Assembly: GCF_000002425.4 (NCBI RefSeq)
Contig: NC_037265.1
Location: 16,456,760-16,520,759, forward strand
Source: Physcomitrium patens
Taxonomy: Eukaryota > Streptophyta > Bryopsida > Funariales > Funariaceae
Direction: 5' to 3'
Length of the DNA: 64,000 nucleotides
This document shows, piece by piece, positions 14,401 through 25,233 of the stretch. The position numbers and the translations under genes were made by a program. How positions within the stretch are numbered: position 1 is the stretch's first letter; the number at the start of each line of letters is the position of its first letter. Below the pieces are notes generated by a model. It was not told the DNA's origin. It saw only the letters and a program-made list of their open reading frames with translations, and did no database searches.

Positions 14401-16260
14401 GTAAGTCTATGGTGCAATCATATGGTCTGTGTTCCAGTAGCATGTCGGCATTTTTCTTTTGAAACACATCTTTAAAATCCTTATATTGCTCCGGTATACT
14501 TGCTGTCGAGATCTTCTCCCCAGTAGATGGAGCCGCATAAATGACAATCGGTGTGCCTTCCTTAGACGATCTTATAAATGCTCTTGCTCCAATAAATAAG
14601 GATTTCTCTATTCGAGGTTTTCTACTAGGCTTGCTTTTGGGTGGTTTTGTGGGAAAGGTCATCTTTCGTAACTTCCAATCTATGGATGGGTTATGCTTTT
14701 CCAACCAAGAAAGACCAAAAATAATAGGATTTGATGGGGTTCTAATAATATTGAAAATAATATGACTACTATGGCCCTTAAACGTCACTTCTATAGGTTC
14801 TGATTCATGGGTGACACTACCAGACAATAAAGGTCTTCCATCTATGATCTCAACGTGAACAGGTTTGGATTTTTGTACTAAAGGGATCTTATGATGCTTC
14901 GTCAATTCTTTGTCTAAGAAACAAGCAGATGCTCTTGAATCTAATAATGTTAAGGTTCTGTGGCTCGGCATCCTCGTTTTCCTGAATAAACACGCCCTTA
15001 ATCTTGACAAAACGTCAATTTTACTTCTTGGGGCAGTTTCTAACTTTGTGGCCTTCTTCACCGCAATACAAGTATAGACCTTCCTCCATACGCCGCTTTT
15101 TTTCTTCTAGAGTAAGGGATTTGACACGTACCACAGCAATTTGCATGTCTTCTATCTCTGAATGTGAATTCACACTGCTTGCCGACATAATTGGGACGTG
15201 GCGAATCATATATTGTCTTAAACGTTGATCTTGGTGGCGTTGGAATTAGCGGTAATCGCACTTCATAGCTTGGCTAATAGCTTCGTTGAGCGTTTGCGAA
15301 TTAGGAAGAGTTAACAGAAAATCCTTCACATCATCTCTTAAACCCCAATAGAATTGACTCATCAACGCTTCTTCGTCCCAATTGATGTCGCATGCTAACT
15401 GCCTAAAGTCCGATGTATAGACTGATGTAAAGCGCATCCCTTGTCGTAGTGACCGGATCTTTGTTGTAGCCCATCGAACCTTGTCGTGTTCACCAAATGC
15501 TTCCGCAAATGCCTCCAAAAAGGTTTCAAAGTTGTTTAGTATGGATGATCGTTTCTCAAACAAAAGAGCACACCATGATAGAGCTTGTCATGTAAGTAAG
15601 GTTCCAACAAGCCCAACACGTGGCTCCTCCGTTGGATAGCATACGGGCTTTAAAATTATTATCAACCTCATTTGGTTGACGAATCCTCGAAACTTGGAAC
15701 GCGTATCATCGAACTTGTCCGGAAGACTAACTCGGGACTCTTTATGTTGTAGAACCAGCGGTGCTAGTCGAACCTAAGGCAAAGTTGCTTCTCCAAGTGC
15801 AGAAGTTTGAGGCTGGTACAACTTAGATTGTGCCATCTCAAATACTCCATCATTATGAAGCCTTGCCATGACTCCTTCAATCTCTACAGTTCTTTGTGAT
15901 AACGTAGCAAGAGCATTCATGATAGCATCCAACTTGGACTCCAAACTTTCTGTCATACTAATGTCTTGGCCCCCAGCCACTCTAAGAGAAGGACAAAAAT
16001 GACTCTACAAGAAGACAATATTGGTTTAGAGGAAGGTACTCCGCAACCTCTAAAATGCCTTAAGAGCTTCAAGAAAAGGGGTAATCCACTCTCTCCAAGA
16101 AGAATAAGACTCGAATATTGTAACAAAAGAAGTATCAGTTTAGAGGAGGGTAATCCACAACCTTTAAAATGCTAGTACACTTCCAAGCAGAGGGGTAATC
16201 CAAACTCTAACAAAGAAGAAACTAGCTCTGATATCTAAGGTGAGTATAGTCTCGATAAAC

Positions 16261-16575
16261 TGTCACAGACACAGAAATACAGACTCGAGATCTAACAAGA
16301 AGTTCAAGAAGAACTGGCAAGAACTAGATTAATCAGATGAGAACAACACCAGAGAGGTGAGCTAGAGCTCCAAGAGATGTGTTGTTGAGACTGAAGAACT
16401 CTTCAACCTCGATTCCAATATATAATCCTATTTAGGAAGCTTCTCAAGCAACTTCTACCAACTAGGAAGCTTTTAGAAGGTTCCAAAGACTTGCTTCTAG
16501 AAGATTCTAGAGACTTGCTTTTAGAAGGTTCTAGAAACTTGTCTCTAGAAGGTTCTAAGGGTTATGTCCCTAACA
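16261..16575 (-). repeat. 5' LTR of chromovirus D
   Basis: 315 bp. It pairs with 10716-11054, differing by one 24-bp repeat unit and about 20 substitutions by eye. TATA-like box at about 16418-16424. GAA/TTC palindromes occupy about 16466-16560, upstream of the TATA box in element orientation. Confidence 0.92.
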
Positions 16576-17594
16576 ATCCTCTACTTCCGAATGTATGTGT
16601 TGAAAAGGTGTTGATATTGCCATTGAATTATAGTAACGTTGAGGTCCACTTGTACGATTCTCAGATCAAAATTTCAAAAGGTGATTGTCGCACTTCATAG
16701 CAAAGTCAATCGCTTGTCTCAATGTTTGAGGATCAGGTAAGTTGAGTATTAATTTTTTTACCTCATATTGTAATCCGTAAAGAAATTGACTAATAAGTGC
16801 AACACCATCTCACGTGATATCAGTTACAAGTTGACAAAATTGTGAAGCATACAACGTTATTGATCGATTGCCTAGTCGTAAAATATGGATCTTATTAGTT
16901 GCAACACGAATTGCATCATGTTCTCCATACATAGATCGAAACTCTGTTAGAAAAGTCTCTAAATTATCCAATATTAGATCTTTTCGTTCAAGAAAAGATG
17001 AAAACCATGATACTACTGAACCTGAAAGAAGCGTACGAATGAATCTAACTTGCAATCCAAGAGTTGGATAGCTTTGGAGTTGAATTTCAATCACAAGTTA
17101 TACTTGATTGATAAATCCTTAAAACTTGAATCTAGTGCCATCAAACTTCTCGTGTAGGACAATTCTTGGTTCATTAACACTTGAAGGGCATTCCACCATA
17201 AAAAAAAGGACATGATTTGGTACAGATGTTGAAGCAGCTCCAATCATTTCTATATCTTCCCTTCCTGCCAATCTTGTTGTTCCTTGTGGTGGTAAATTGA
17301 GTTGATGCATCGCAAGCATTAACTCTCTCAATTGCTCTTACATTTGTGCCATTGCACTCTTCATTTCAACAAGTTCTGCTATGATAACACTTAGAAGAGA
17401 GAAGATGTCTAATATCGCTTAAGTCAAATAGGAGAAAGGACTTGAGAACAAAGAAAATACTAAGGACAATATCAGTTCAGAAGAGGATAATCTACAACAT
17501 CTAATATGCTTATATCTTATCAAAAAAAAAGGATAATCCATTCTTAATCAAGATTAGACAAAGCTATGATATTGTAGGTGTACTCTTGTCAATC

Positions 17595-18145
17595 TATCAA
17601 GGATAAGAACTTGATGAAAAAGTAATTCAGACGAGTGAGCCTTCATTCAAAGAAAGCTAACAAAATATAAATAAATCAATATGTATATTGAAAGAGAAAC
17701 TAGAATGACTATTGTCAAAAGACAAAGAAACTAGAGACCCTTGAAACTAGACTGGAAGCAAGAAAGGAGTTGACAAGAGTGAAGAAGGCTTCATTCTAGT
17801 CTTTATATATACCATCTAACAAGGGGCTATGTGGAGACGTTCTTTTGGACCTCCAATATGTGGTTACTTTGTAGGACACATGCCTTGACTTACAAGGCAA
17901 GTTTTTTTATGTGTGGGCCACATAGTTATCTTGGTCTTCAAGCTAACAACATGTGTGGCACATGGTCAACTTATTGACCACGTTTCTAATCCAAAAAGTC
18001 AATTAAAGACACCTATGAAGTCAAAGCAACGTCTATGAAGCTTCTAGGAAGCTTCCATATCATATATTATAGAATTAACTTACTTTTACCTACTTTTACT
18101 TACTTCTACATATTTGTATATGTAATTATGAGTATGTCCGTGACA
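17595..18145 (-). repeat. 5' LTR of chromovirus A
   Basis: 551 bp. It pairs with 5908-6460 and is bounded by the right-hand CTTGG duplication at 18146-18150. It shares the TG...TA termini of its partner. Confidence 0.92.
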
Positions 18146-18150
18146 CTTGG

Positions 18151-18440
18151 TACTATATGTTTTACTTTTAAAGATTAATTTTAGCAACTTTAAACCATTT
18201 AAAATTGACATGAGGTTATCTTTGAATAAAATAATAAATTAGAGTTATAAATAATAAATCATAAAATCTTTCAAAAAAGAACACATTTTGTTATAATATA
18301 CAATAATAAATACTATCTTGTTTTAAGTGTAATTTAAGTTTTTTTATATTTTAACAATCGATTTTATATAAAATCTTTAAAATAATGTAAAAGACCTTGT
18401 TAATTATAAAGCTAAATATTAACACCTATAGTGAATTTAT

Positions 18441-18480
<40 letters not shown>

Positions 18481-19740
18481 GATTAAAATTTTATAATTTA
18501 TAATACTTCATTGAAAACTCTATCTATAAAGTTCTTTTAAAAATATTACTCAAAAATATAAATTAAATAATTATATTTATTAAGACATAGATAATGTATT
18601 TTTGAATTAAATCACAAGATAAAGCACAATTTTTGTTTGAACCAATCTGTAATTTATTGATTATGATTAATTTAAAAACTATTAAAATTACTTGAAGAAA
18701 TTTACTTTAATTACAATGATTTATACAATGCACGATTCCATTTTTATTACTATCTTTATGATGTATAGTAGTACAAATATATCATTTTATGTTAATTGAT
18801 GTATTTTAATTTAAAACAATAATTTAAGAAGAAAAGTATGTAAGATAAATGAACAAGATACATACATATTGTAGCAAGATATTGTTGCAAAAATAAGTAA
18901 TCTAAGACTTAAGAGACAAGATTAATTGAAAATGATATTAGATTAAAAAAATAATAATAATATTAGAGTAGAGATTATACACTAAGATACCATAAACTTG
19001 TTATTAGGAATAAATTTTATCTTCTTTGTATTTTTACACTATGTTTTATGATTTTTATTTACAAAAAATTATAATATAAAGATATGATTTACACATCTTT
19101 AATTGATAAAGTTTTATAGCTTATTCATTATTAATTATAAATTCTAATAGTTTTATGACAATAGATGACTCTTTGAAATGACAAAGAAATGGTTTACTAA
19201 ATCATTATTTTAGAATATTTTTCACAAGAGCAAAATGATATTATAATAATACAAAAAATCTAATCTTTAGTATTTTTTAGATATTTTTATAGTAACCAAT
19301 GAATTAATTCATTTCTCAATTATATCATCATTTTTAGGTTATTGGAATCCTTAAGAATCTCTTGAAAGTTAAAAAAAATACACATATATATATATATATA
19401 TATATATATTGTATTAAAAATTTAATAAACTGTTTGACAAACATTTCTAGAATGGGAAACTTTATTACACAATTATTTATAGTGAGATGCAACTTGCGTC
19501 ATAATGATTTAAAAATCATCACTTTGGCTTATAGAACAATACTTTGAAAAACTCATCTACAAGCCCTTTAAATGAAGGACTGTTTTTTTTCTAATGTAGG
19601 ACATTTGCCATGAAATCATCAAAAATTGTGTTCTAAACCAAGAAAATGAGAGAATAATTTTGAAACTTACGATTATAAAATTTCAATTTTGAGATGTTAG
19701 AAAGTAGTTATCGAGCTTTAAATGCATAGCTGCCCCTTTT
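18151..19740. other. AT-rich intergenic spacer
   Basis: AT-rich DNA with (TA)n tracts at about 18443-18478 and 19383-19409. No gene or element end is seen. Confidence 0.7.
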
Positions 19741-21060
19741 GTGCGGCTCTATTCACATTCATATTCATTTGTTTCCTATATTAAGTCTAACATGCAAACA
19801 AGTGGGACAAGGTGTACCCTATATTACACAATATAGAACAAAATTCCCAATGGCCTGCATTAAAAAGACTTGCTCATGAAATCCAGTACCACAGCTCAAA
19901 ACAATAGTTTAACTTCAAAAAAACCAAATCCAAAATCCATCAATGAATTGATTGAATATAACAAAACACAACAAAAAAAAACAAACAAACAAACATTTAA
20001 CCTTTTGTTATTATTACTAACATAATTTCATTCCTTCCATGTTTTAAGTACAGCAAAACTTGTTTATAAAATGCATAGAAGGGATAGTTTTCTGTTTCTG
20101 TTTCTTCTTCTTCTACTTTTGTTTCAATAGAAGGAGAAATGGAGGCCGAGACGCGTGCACCGTGCATGGAGGTTTTGTTTCGTGTTTTTTTCTTATTCTA
20201 CGTATTCTTCTTCTTCTACCTTCTTACCAATATTCTTAATATGAATATTATTGATGGAGGGTTGGGTCATGCGCCGAGGAAAAGACAGATAGACAAATGG
20301 GTAGGAAGGGAAAGAAAAAAAAGTCGCGAGAAAATTGATTTCTCTTGCCATTCAAGTCGAGGTGCATTCAATCTCCGACATGGGACCGAATTTATTTTTT
20401 CCTCGGAAATCGTAGAGACATGGCGATGAAGAAATGGACGCTCTTATCCACCACTGCTCCCCTCACCTGCCTCGCTTCCTTCCTCCCTTCGAATGTTGCT
20501 AGAAAATTGTGCGCTGGAGTTGATTCATTTCGATAGAATGGGAAGGGGGGGTAACGTGCTGGCACGGGATCGTAAGGGCATGATCCACCCCACAACACTG
20601 ACTGGGTTTGAAAACGAGGGGGAAAGGTGCGAGGCGTCATTTTCTAGCGCAGGGCAGGGCTGCGATGGCAGGAATCGGCGGGGAGTAGTACATCCGCACC
20701 TCCGGAGCGTTATTTGTTTTTTGGGTATTTGGCTTTCGGGCGGGATATATTTGATGGCGATTCCTTTTCGCCGCACCTCCGTGTATTCCACCACGTCCCG
20801 AGGTGTCCTGCTACTGCTGACTCCGCGCGCCAGTCTTCAGAAAATCAATTTCTGGCGATGCAGTGAACGTAGTCCGCTGCAATACAATCTAGTACTTCGC
20901 TACTGCTCACCATCACCCCAGGCTCCAGACAAACAGAAAACAAAACAAATAAACGTCGAGAAACTGACGTTACGGTACCCGAAACCCTAAAATGGTAACG
21001 GTGTGGACGGTGTTCAAGGCGGAGCGGCTATAGGGGTTGTATATTGAATCCTATCACCGC
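19741..21060. other. GC-richer island, no gene recognised
   Basis: Base composition rises sharply from about 20130 to 21060, similar to the genes at the right of the window. Open frames exist on the plus strand (20139-20429, 20493-20990) and minus strand (20525-20794), but none shows a known domain. A telobox-like AAACCCTA lies at about 20984-20991, directly before ATG at 20992, which opens a frame of only 13 codons. That context resembles the RUS gene start at 62186. It may be a decayed gene 5' end, a promoter or a noncoding transcript. Confidence 0.4.
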
Positions 21061-21471
21061 ACTATGAGATTTGTAGATTTTTAGTTCACTATTTAGCAAT
21101 GGTAATTAAAGCCTAGGCACAAAGGGCATTTATATATTTTATTTTATTCTATAATAATATTGGTATGTTGCTTGTGAGTAAAGAGATATATGATTTAGAG
21201 AATTAAAAATCCATAACATATTCAAAAACCACTTATGTGGCAATGAATATTAAAGGGTTTTCAAATATATTTGCAACCTTTTCTTATTGAAGTCAATAGT
21301 CCAAACTAAATTATGTTTCTTTTTTTGAAATACATTTGAGACAGTATGTCAATTCATTCAAAATTCATTGAACTAAAACTTCAAAAAAAATAAAAAGTTA
21401 AAAATAATTTTTATTGAAATTAGATAGATTGAATGTTTATGACAAATTTTCTTGCTCTCTTGTTCTTCTTA

Positions 21472-21540
<69 letters not shown>

Positions 21541-21911
21541 CACACATTAGTGGATCAAAAGCCATAATTATCAAAAATATATTATAATTTTTAAAATACT
21601 TTACTTAAAATATATAAAACAAATTATGTAATCATTTTGTATAAGAGGCTTCAAACAAATCATTGTAAAATTAATAATTTTTTTTAAAATAAAAATCTTG
21701 AAAGAAATTAATTTCAAATCACAATAAATAAATCAATTTGTATAGACATAGTTTTATTTAGTGTGTATTTAGATATTTAAAGTATTAATATATGCATATT
21801 AGTAGAAACATGTGTTGTTGAGTACCAAAATCTTTGGCACTACCATCCATCCATTCTCTTCTTCATCCATATTTTATTATTCTCATGTTCTCTTGTTTTC
21901 ATGTTTGTTCA
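21061..21911. other. AT-rich spacer with CA/TA microsatellite
   Basis: AT-rich DNA with a compound microsatellite, (CA)n at 21473-21500 followed by (TA)n at 21501-21533. No gene is seen. Confidence 0.7.
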
Positions 21912-21916
21912 ATGAG

Positions 21917-22468
21917 TGTCAAGGACAAAGACTCGATGAGGGAAAATATACACAAAAAGGCTATCTCGATATAATAAGTCAAAATATAAACAAGTAGGTA
22001 TATTAAAAGGAAACTGGAATGGCTATTGCCAAAAGACAAGAAACTAAAGACTCTTGAACCTGGACTAGAAGCAAAAAAGGAGTTGACAAGAGTGAAGAAG
22101 CCTTCACTCTTGTCTCTATATATACTATCTAACTAGAGGCTACGTGGTGACGTTCTATAGGACCTCCAATATGTGTTGACTTTGTAGGACACATGCCTTA
22201 ACTTACAAGGTAAGTTTTTCTACGTGTGGGCCACATAGTTAGCTTGATCTTCAAGCTAACAACATGTGTGGTACATGGCCAACTTGTTGACCACGTTTCT
22301 AATCCAAAAAGTCAATTAAAGACACCTATGAAGTCAAAGCAGTGTCTAGGAAGTTTCTAGGAAGCTTCTATATTAAATATTATACAATTAACTTACTTTT
22401 ATCTACTTTTACTTACTTCTACCTATTTCTATATGTAATTATTAGCTTACATGATTATGGCCGTGACA
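21917..22468 (-). repeat. 3' LTR of chromovirus C
   Basis: 552 bp, TG...CA ends, matching 34088-34638 at about 97%. In element orientation a TATA box (TATATATAG) lies near 22118-22128 and paired GAAnnTTC palindromes near 22346-22370 lie upstream of it. Confidence 0.94.
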
Positions 22469-22599
22469 TTACCCCCCCCTTCTAGAGACGAGTTCCACGA
22501 GGAGTGGTCATCATATGTTGAGGAAATCTATGATGCGACGAATTGTATTCGCCACATACTCTGATCTCTGTTCTCTTTGAAGATGATTGATAGGGCCTC

Positions 22600-22940
22600 T
22601 CAAACATCAGTAGTGTCCCATACCAGGGAGGGAAGACCACCCAATTATTTGATCATTATTGAGGCCTTCGTAACTTCCTTCGAATAGAATATTTGGAACA
22701 CCATCAGGAGTTGTTTCTACCTCTAGCAAAATCACCAAACATCGGGAGTCCCTTCCCAAATCGTGATACCAAACGCGTTGTATCTCACCATCTATTCGAG
22801 GAAGAACATGTCGTTCTTGAAGATCTTCATCTCGATTGTGTCGTCTTGAAGGTTGTGACAATCGTAATGTCTCGTCCGACAAGTAAGCAAACGAAGGTTC
22901 TTGAGTTGAATCCGCTGGTTGTTGGCTCTCCAACTAATTA
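22600..22940 (-). pseudogene. extra frame of chromovirus C
   Basis: The piece open at 22607-22933 is closely similar to the complete frame at 28815-29237 in element B: an acidic and arginine-rich start, RxWYHDLGRDSRCLVILLE, then LFEGSYEGLNNDQIIGWS and a GMGHY motif. It sits between chromodomain and 3' LTR. Function unknown. Confidence 0.78.
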
Positions 22941-23470
22941 GCGTCACAAATGCAAAGAAGATTCAAACAAGGATAGGAAATTGAATGTTATTTTGCCTCA
23001 ATTTGTCTCTTTTATAAGAGAGATTTTCATCTTGGTTTTGATGGATGTCGTTGATGAAAAACTTTGACTTTAGCTGATGCATTTGCTAGATTCCTGGATG
23101 GCTCCCATGTGCGTTCACTAATATCATATCCGCGCCAATGAACAAGATATTCTAGCTTATTTCGGCGCCGCCTTGAGTCTAATATCTCTTCCACCTCAAA
23201 TTCTTCATTATTATCTATTTCTATAAGAGGCGGTGGCATTTGTCTTCTTCTTTGTATATACACTGTCTTATATGGTACAAGAAGAGACACGTGGAATACA
23301 GGATGGATCTTCATTGACTCCTGTAGATGTAACCGATATGCAACTGGATTGATCCGTTCAGAAACAGAAAAGGGGCCAAGCCTACGATAGTCCAACTTGT
23401 CACAAGATCTAGTAGTCTTGATATTGCGACGAAGTAGCCATACCTTATCACCTACGTTGAGTTGTGTTTG

Positions 23471-24008
23471 TGTCACGGACATACATATAATTACCTATAT
23501 GAATAGATAAAAGTATGTAAAAGTAGATAAAACTAGGTTAATTGTGTAATATCTTCTAGAGAAGCTTCTTAGAAGCTTCATAGACACTGCTTTGACTTTA
23601 TAGGAGTCTATAGTTGACTTTTAGGCTACAAACTTGGTCAACAAGTTAGCCATGTGCCACACATGTTGGAAGCTTAAAGAATAAGCTAACTACGTGGTCC
23701 ATCCATAGAAAACTTGCCTTGCAAGCAAAGGCATGTGGCTTAGAAAGTCAACATATATTGGAGGTCTTATAAAATATCGCCATGTGGCTTCTAGTTAGAT
23801 AGTATATATAGAGGCAAGAGTGAAGCCCTCTTCACTCTTGTCAACTCCTTTCTTGCTTCTAGTCTAGTTTCAAGGGTCTCTAGTTTTCTTGTATTTTGGC
23901 AATAGCCATTCTAATTTCTTTCTTAATATACATATTTCTATTTTGTCCTATTTCTTTGAGAAAAGTCTCACTTATTCTTTAGCTTTCATCGAGTTCTTGT
24001 CCTTGACA
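23471..24008 (+). repeat. 5' LTR of chromovirus B
   Basis: 538 bp starting TGTCACGGAC and ending CTTGACA. A TATA box (TATATATAG) is at 23803-23811, so transcription probably starts around 23835-23845. Two GAAgcTTC palindromes at about 23561-23579 lie upstream, in U3. Confidence 0.95.
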
Positions 24009-24026
24009 GATTGACAAGAGTCCACT

Positions 24027-24055
24027 TACAATATGAGAGCTTTGTCTTTTCTTGA
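24027..24055 (+). promoter_or_regulatory. possible displaced primer-binding region of element B
   Basis: No TGG-initiated tRNA primer site adjoins the 5' LTR. About 25-30 nt further in, B carries ATATGAGAGCTTTG, while C (34056-34067, minus) and D (about 16221-16235, minus) carry ATATCAGAGCT at a similar offset. ATCAGAGC matches part of the usual initiator-methionine tRNA primer site. That this is the real primer site is inference; a self-primed mechanism is an alternative. Confidence 0.35.
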
Positions 24056-24220
24056 TTAAGAGTGGATTACCCCTTTTTCTTGATAAGACATAAGCGCATT
24101 AGAAGTTGCGGATTACCCTCTTTTAAACTGATATTGTTCATAGTATTTTCTTTGTTATCAATTCCTCTCTTCTATTTGTTTTGAGCGTTATTAGACATCT
24201 TCTCTTTTCTAAGTGCTACT

Positions 24221-25228
24221 ATGGCAGAGCTTGTTGAAATGAAGAGTGCAATGGCACAGATGCAAGAACAATTGAGGGAGTTAATGCTTGCGATGCATCA
24301 ACTCAATTTACCACCACAAGGAGCAACAAGAATGGTAGGAAGTGAAGATATAGAGATGATTGGGGCTGCTTCAACATCTGCACCAAACCATGTCCCTTCT
24401 CCCAGAATGGAACACCCTTCGAGTGTTAGAGAACCGAGAGTGGCCTTGCCCGAGAAGTTTGATGGTACCAGATCCAAGTTTCGAGGATTCATCAATCAGG
24501 TCCAATTAGTGATTGAACTTCAACCCTAGAGCTATCCAACTCCAGGGTCACAAGTTAGATTCATTGGTACACTTCTTTCAGGTTCAGCATTGTCATGGTT
24601 TTCATCTTTTCTTGAACGACGAGATCCAATATTGGATAATCTGGAGGCTTTTTTGGCGGAGTTTCGATCCATGTTTGGAGAACATGATGCAATTCGTGTT
24701 GCAACCAACAAGATCCATATTTTGCGACAAGGCAATCGATCAGTAACATTATATGCTTCACAATTTCGACAACTTGCAACTGATATCAAGTGGAATGATG
24801 CCGCACTTGTGAGTCAATTTCTCTACGGATTACAATATGAGGTAAAGAAATTGATGCTTAATTTACCTGATCCTCAAACATTAAGTCAAGCAATTGACTT
24901 TGCTGTGAAGTGCGACAATCGACTTTTTGAATTTCGATCCGAGAGTCACACAAGTAGGCCTCAACGTTACTACAATTCAATGGCAACATCGACGTCTCCT
25001 CAACACATACCTTCAGAAGTAGAGGATATGCAAATTGATGCGGTACGTTTCAAACCTCTTAATGAGCAAGAAAAGTCTCGTCGTCGACAAGAAGGATTGT
25101 GCTTATATTGTGGAGAACCTAAGCACACTGCTCAACATTGTCCAAAGAAGCGACGTAACTACAAAATGAGGAGTACGGCTGTCAAAGAAGACAGTATGTC
25201 GGAAAACGAGTACGTCCAGCTACAATAG
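24221..25228 (+). pseudogene. gag region of chromovirus B
   Basis: This encodes a capsid-type protein beginning with a coiled, methionine- and glutamine-rich segment (MAELVEMKSAMAQMQEQLRE), followed by a retrotransposon gag domain and one CCHC zinc knuckle (C-L-Y-C-G-E-x-K-H-T-A-Q-H-C) near 25100-25145. Matching regions occur in A, C and D. The start was chosen at the first ATG after the leader, which element C shares at 33876. Treated as a fossil: nearly whole. Confidence 0.88.
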
Positions 25229-25233
25229 AAACC

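Larger units (their letters stand above)
10711..16580 (-). mobile_element. Chromovirus D (Ty3/Gypsy LTR element) nested in A, broken
   Basis: The body is 10716-16575 on the minus strand, with a 5-bp target duplication ATCCT at 10711-10715 and 16576-16580. It sits in the gag of element A. The LTRs are short, 339 and 315 bp, and unrelated in length to those of A, B and C. In element order: gag (about 15980-15020, zinc knuckle CLYCGEEGHKVRNC-like near 15060), protease with D-S-x-A-S motif (about 15000-14500), reverse transcriptase with YLDD near 13935, RNase H (to about 13140), integrase (about 12908-11880), chromodomain (about 11830-11640) and an extra frame (about 11400-11100). LTRs differ at about 6%, so it is younger than A and older than B and C. 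Broken, with a dozen or more lesions, although a 240-codon reverse transcriptase piece stays open at 13448-14170. Confidence 0.93.
5903..18150 (-). mobile_element. Chromovirus A (Ty3/Gypsy LTR element), broken, hosts element D
   Basis: The element body is 5908-18145 on the minus strand, flanked by a 5-bp target duplication CTTGG (5903-5907 and 18146-18150). The 3' LTR is at 5908-6460 and the 5' LTR at 17595-18145. Next to the 3' LTR is a polypurine tract (read as C7 on the plus strand near 6464-6470). In element order the parts are gag (about 17390 down to 16581, resuming 10710-10530 with the zinc knuckle), protease (about 10510-10000), reverse transcriptase and RNase H (about 9990-8757), integrase (about 8420-7340), chromodomain (7306-7043) and an extra small frame (about 6930-6540). 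Its two LTRs differ at roughly 9%, making it the oldest of the four, several million years at usual plant rates. It is heavily broken, with dozens of lesions. Element D is inserted in its gag. Confidence 0.93.
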
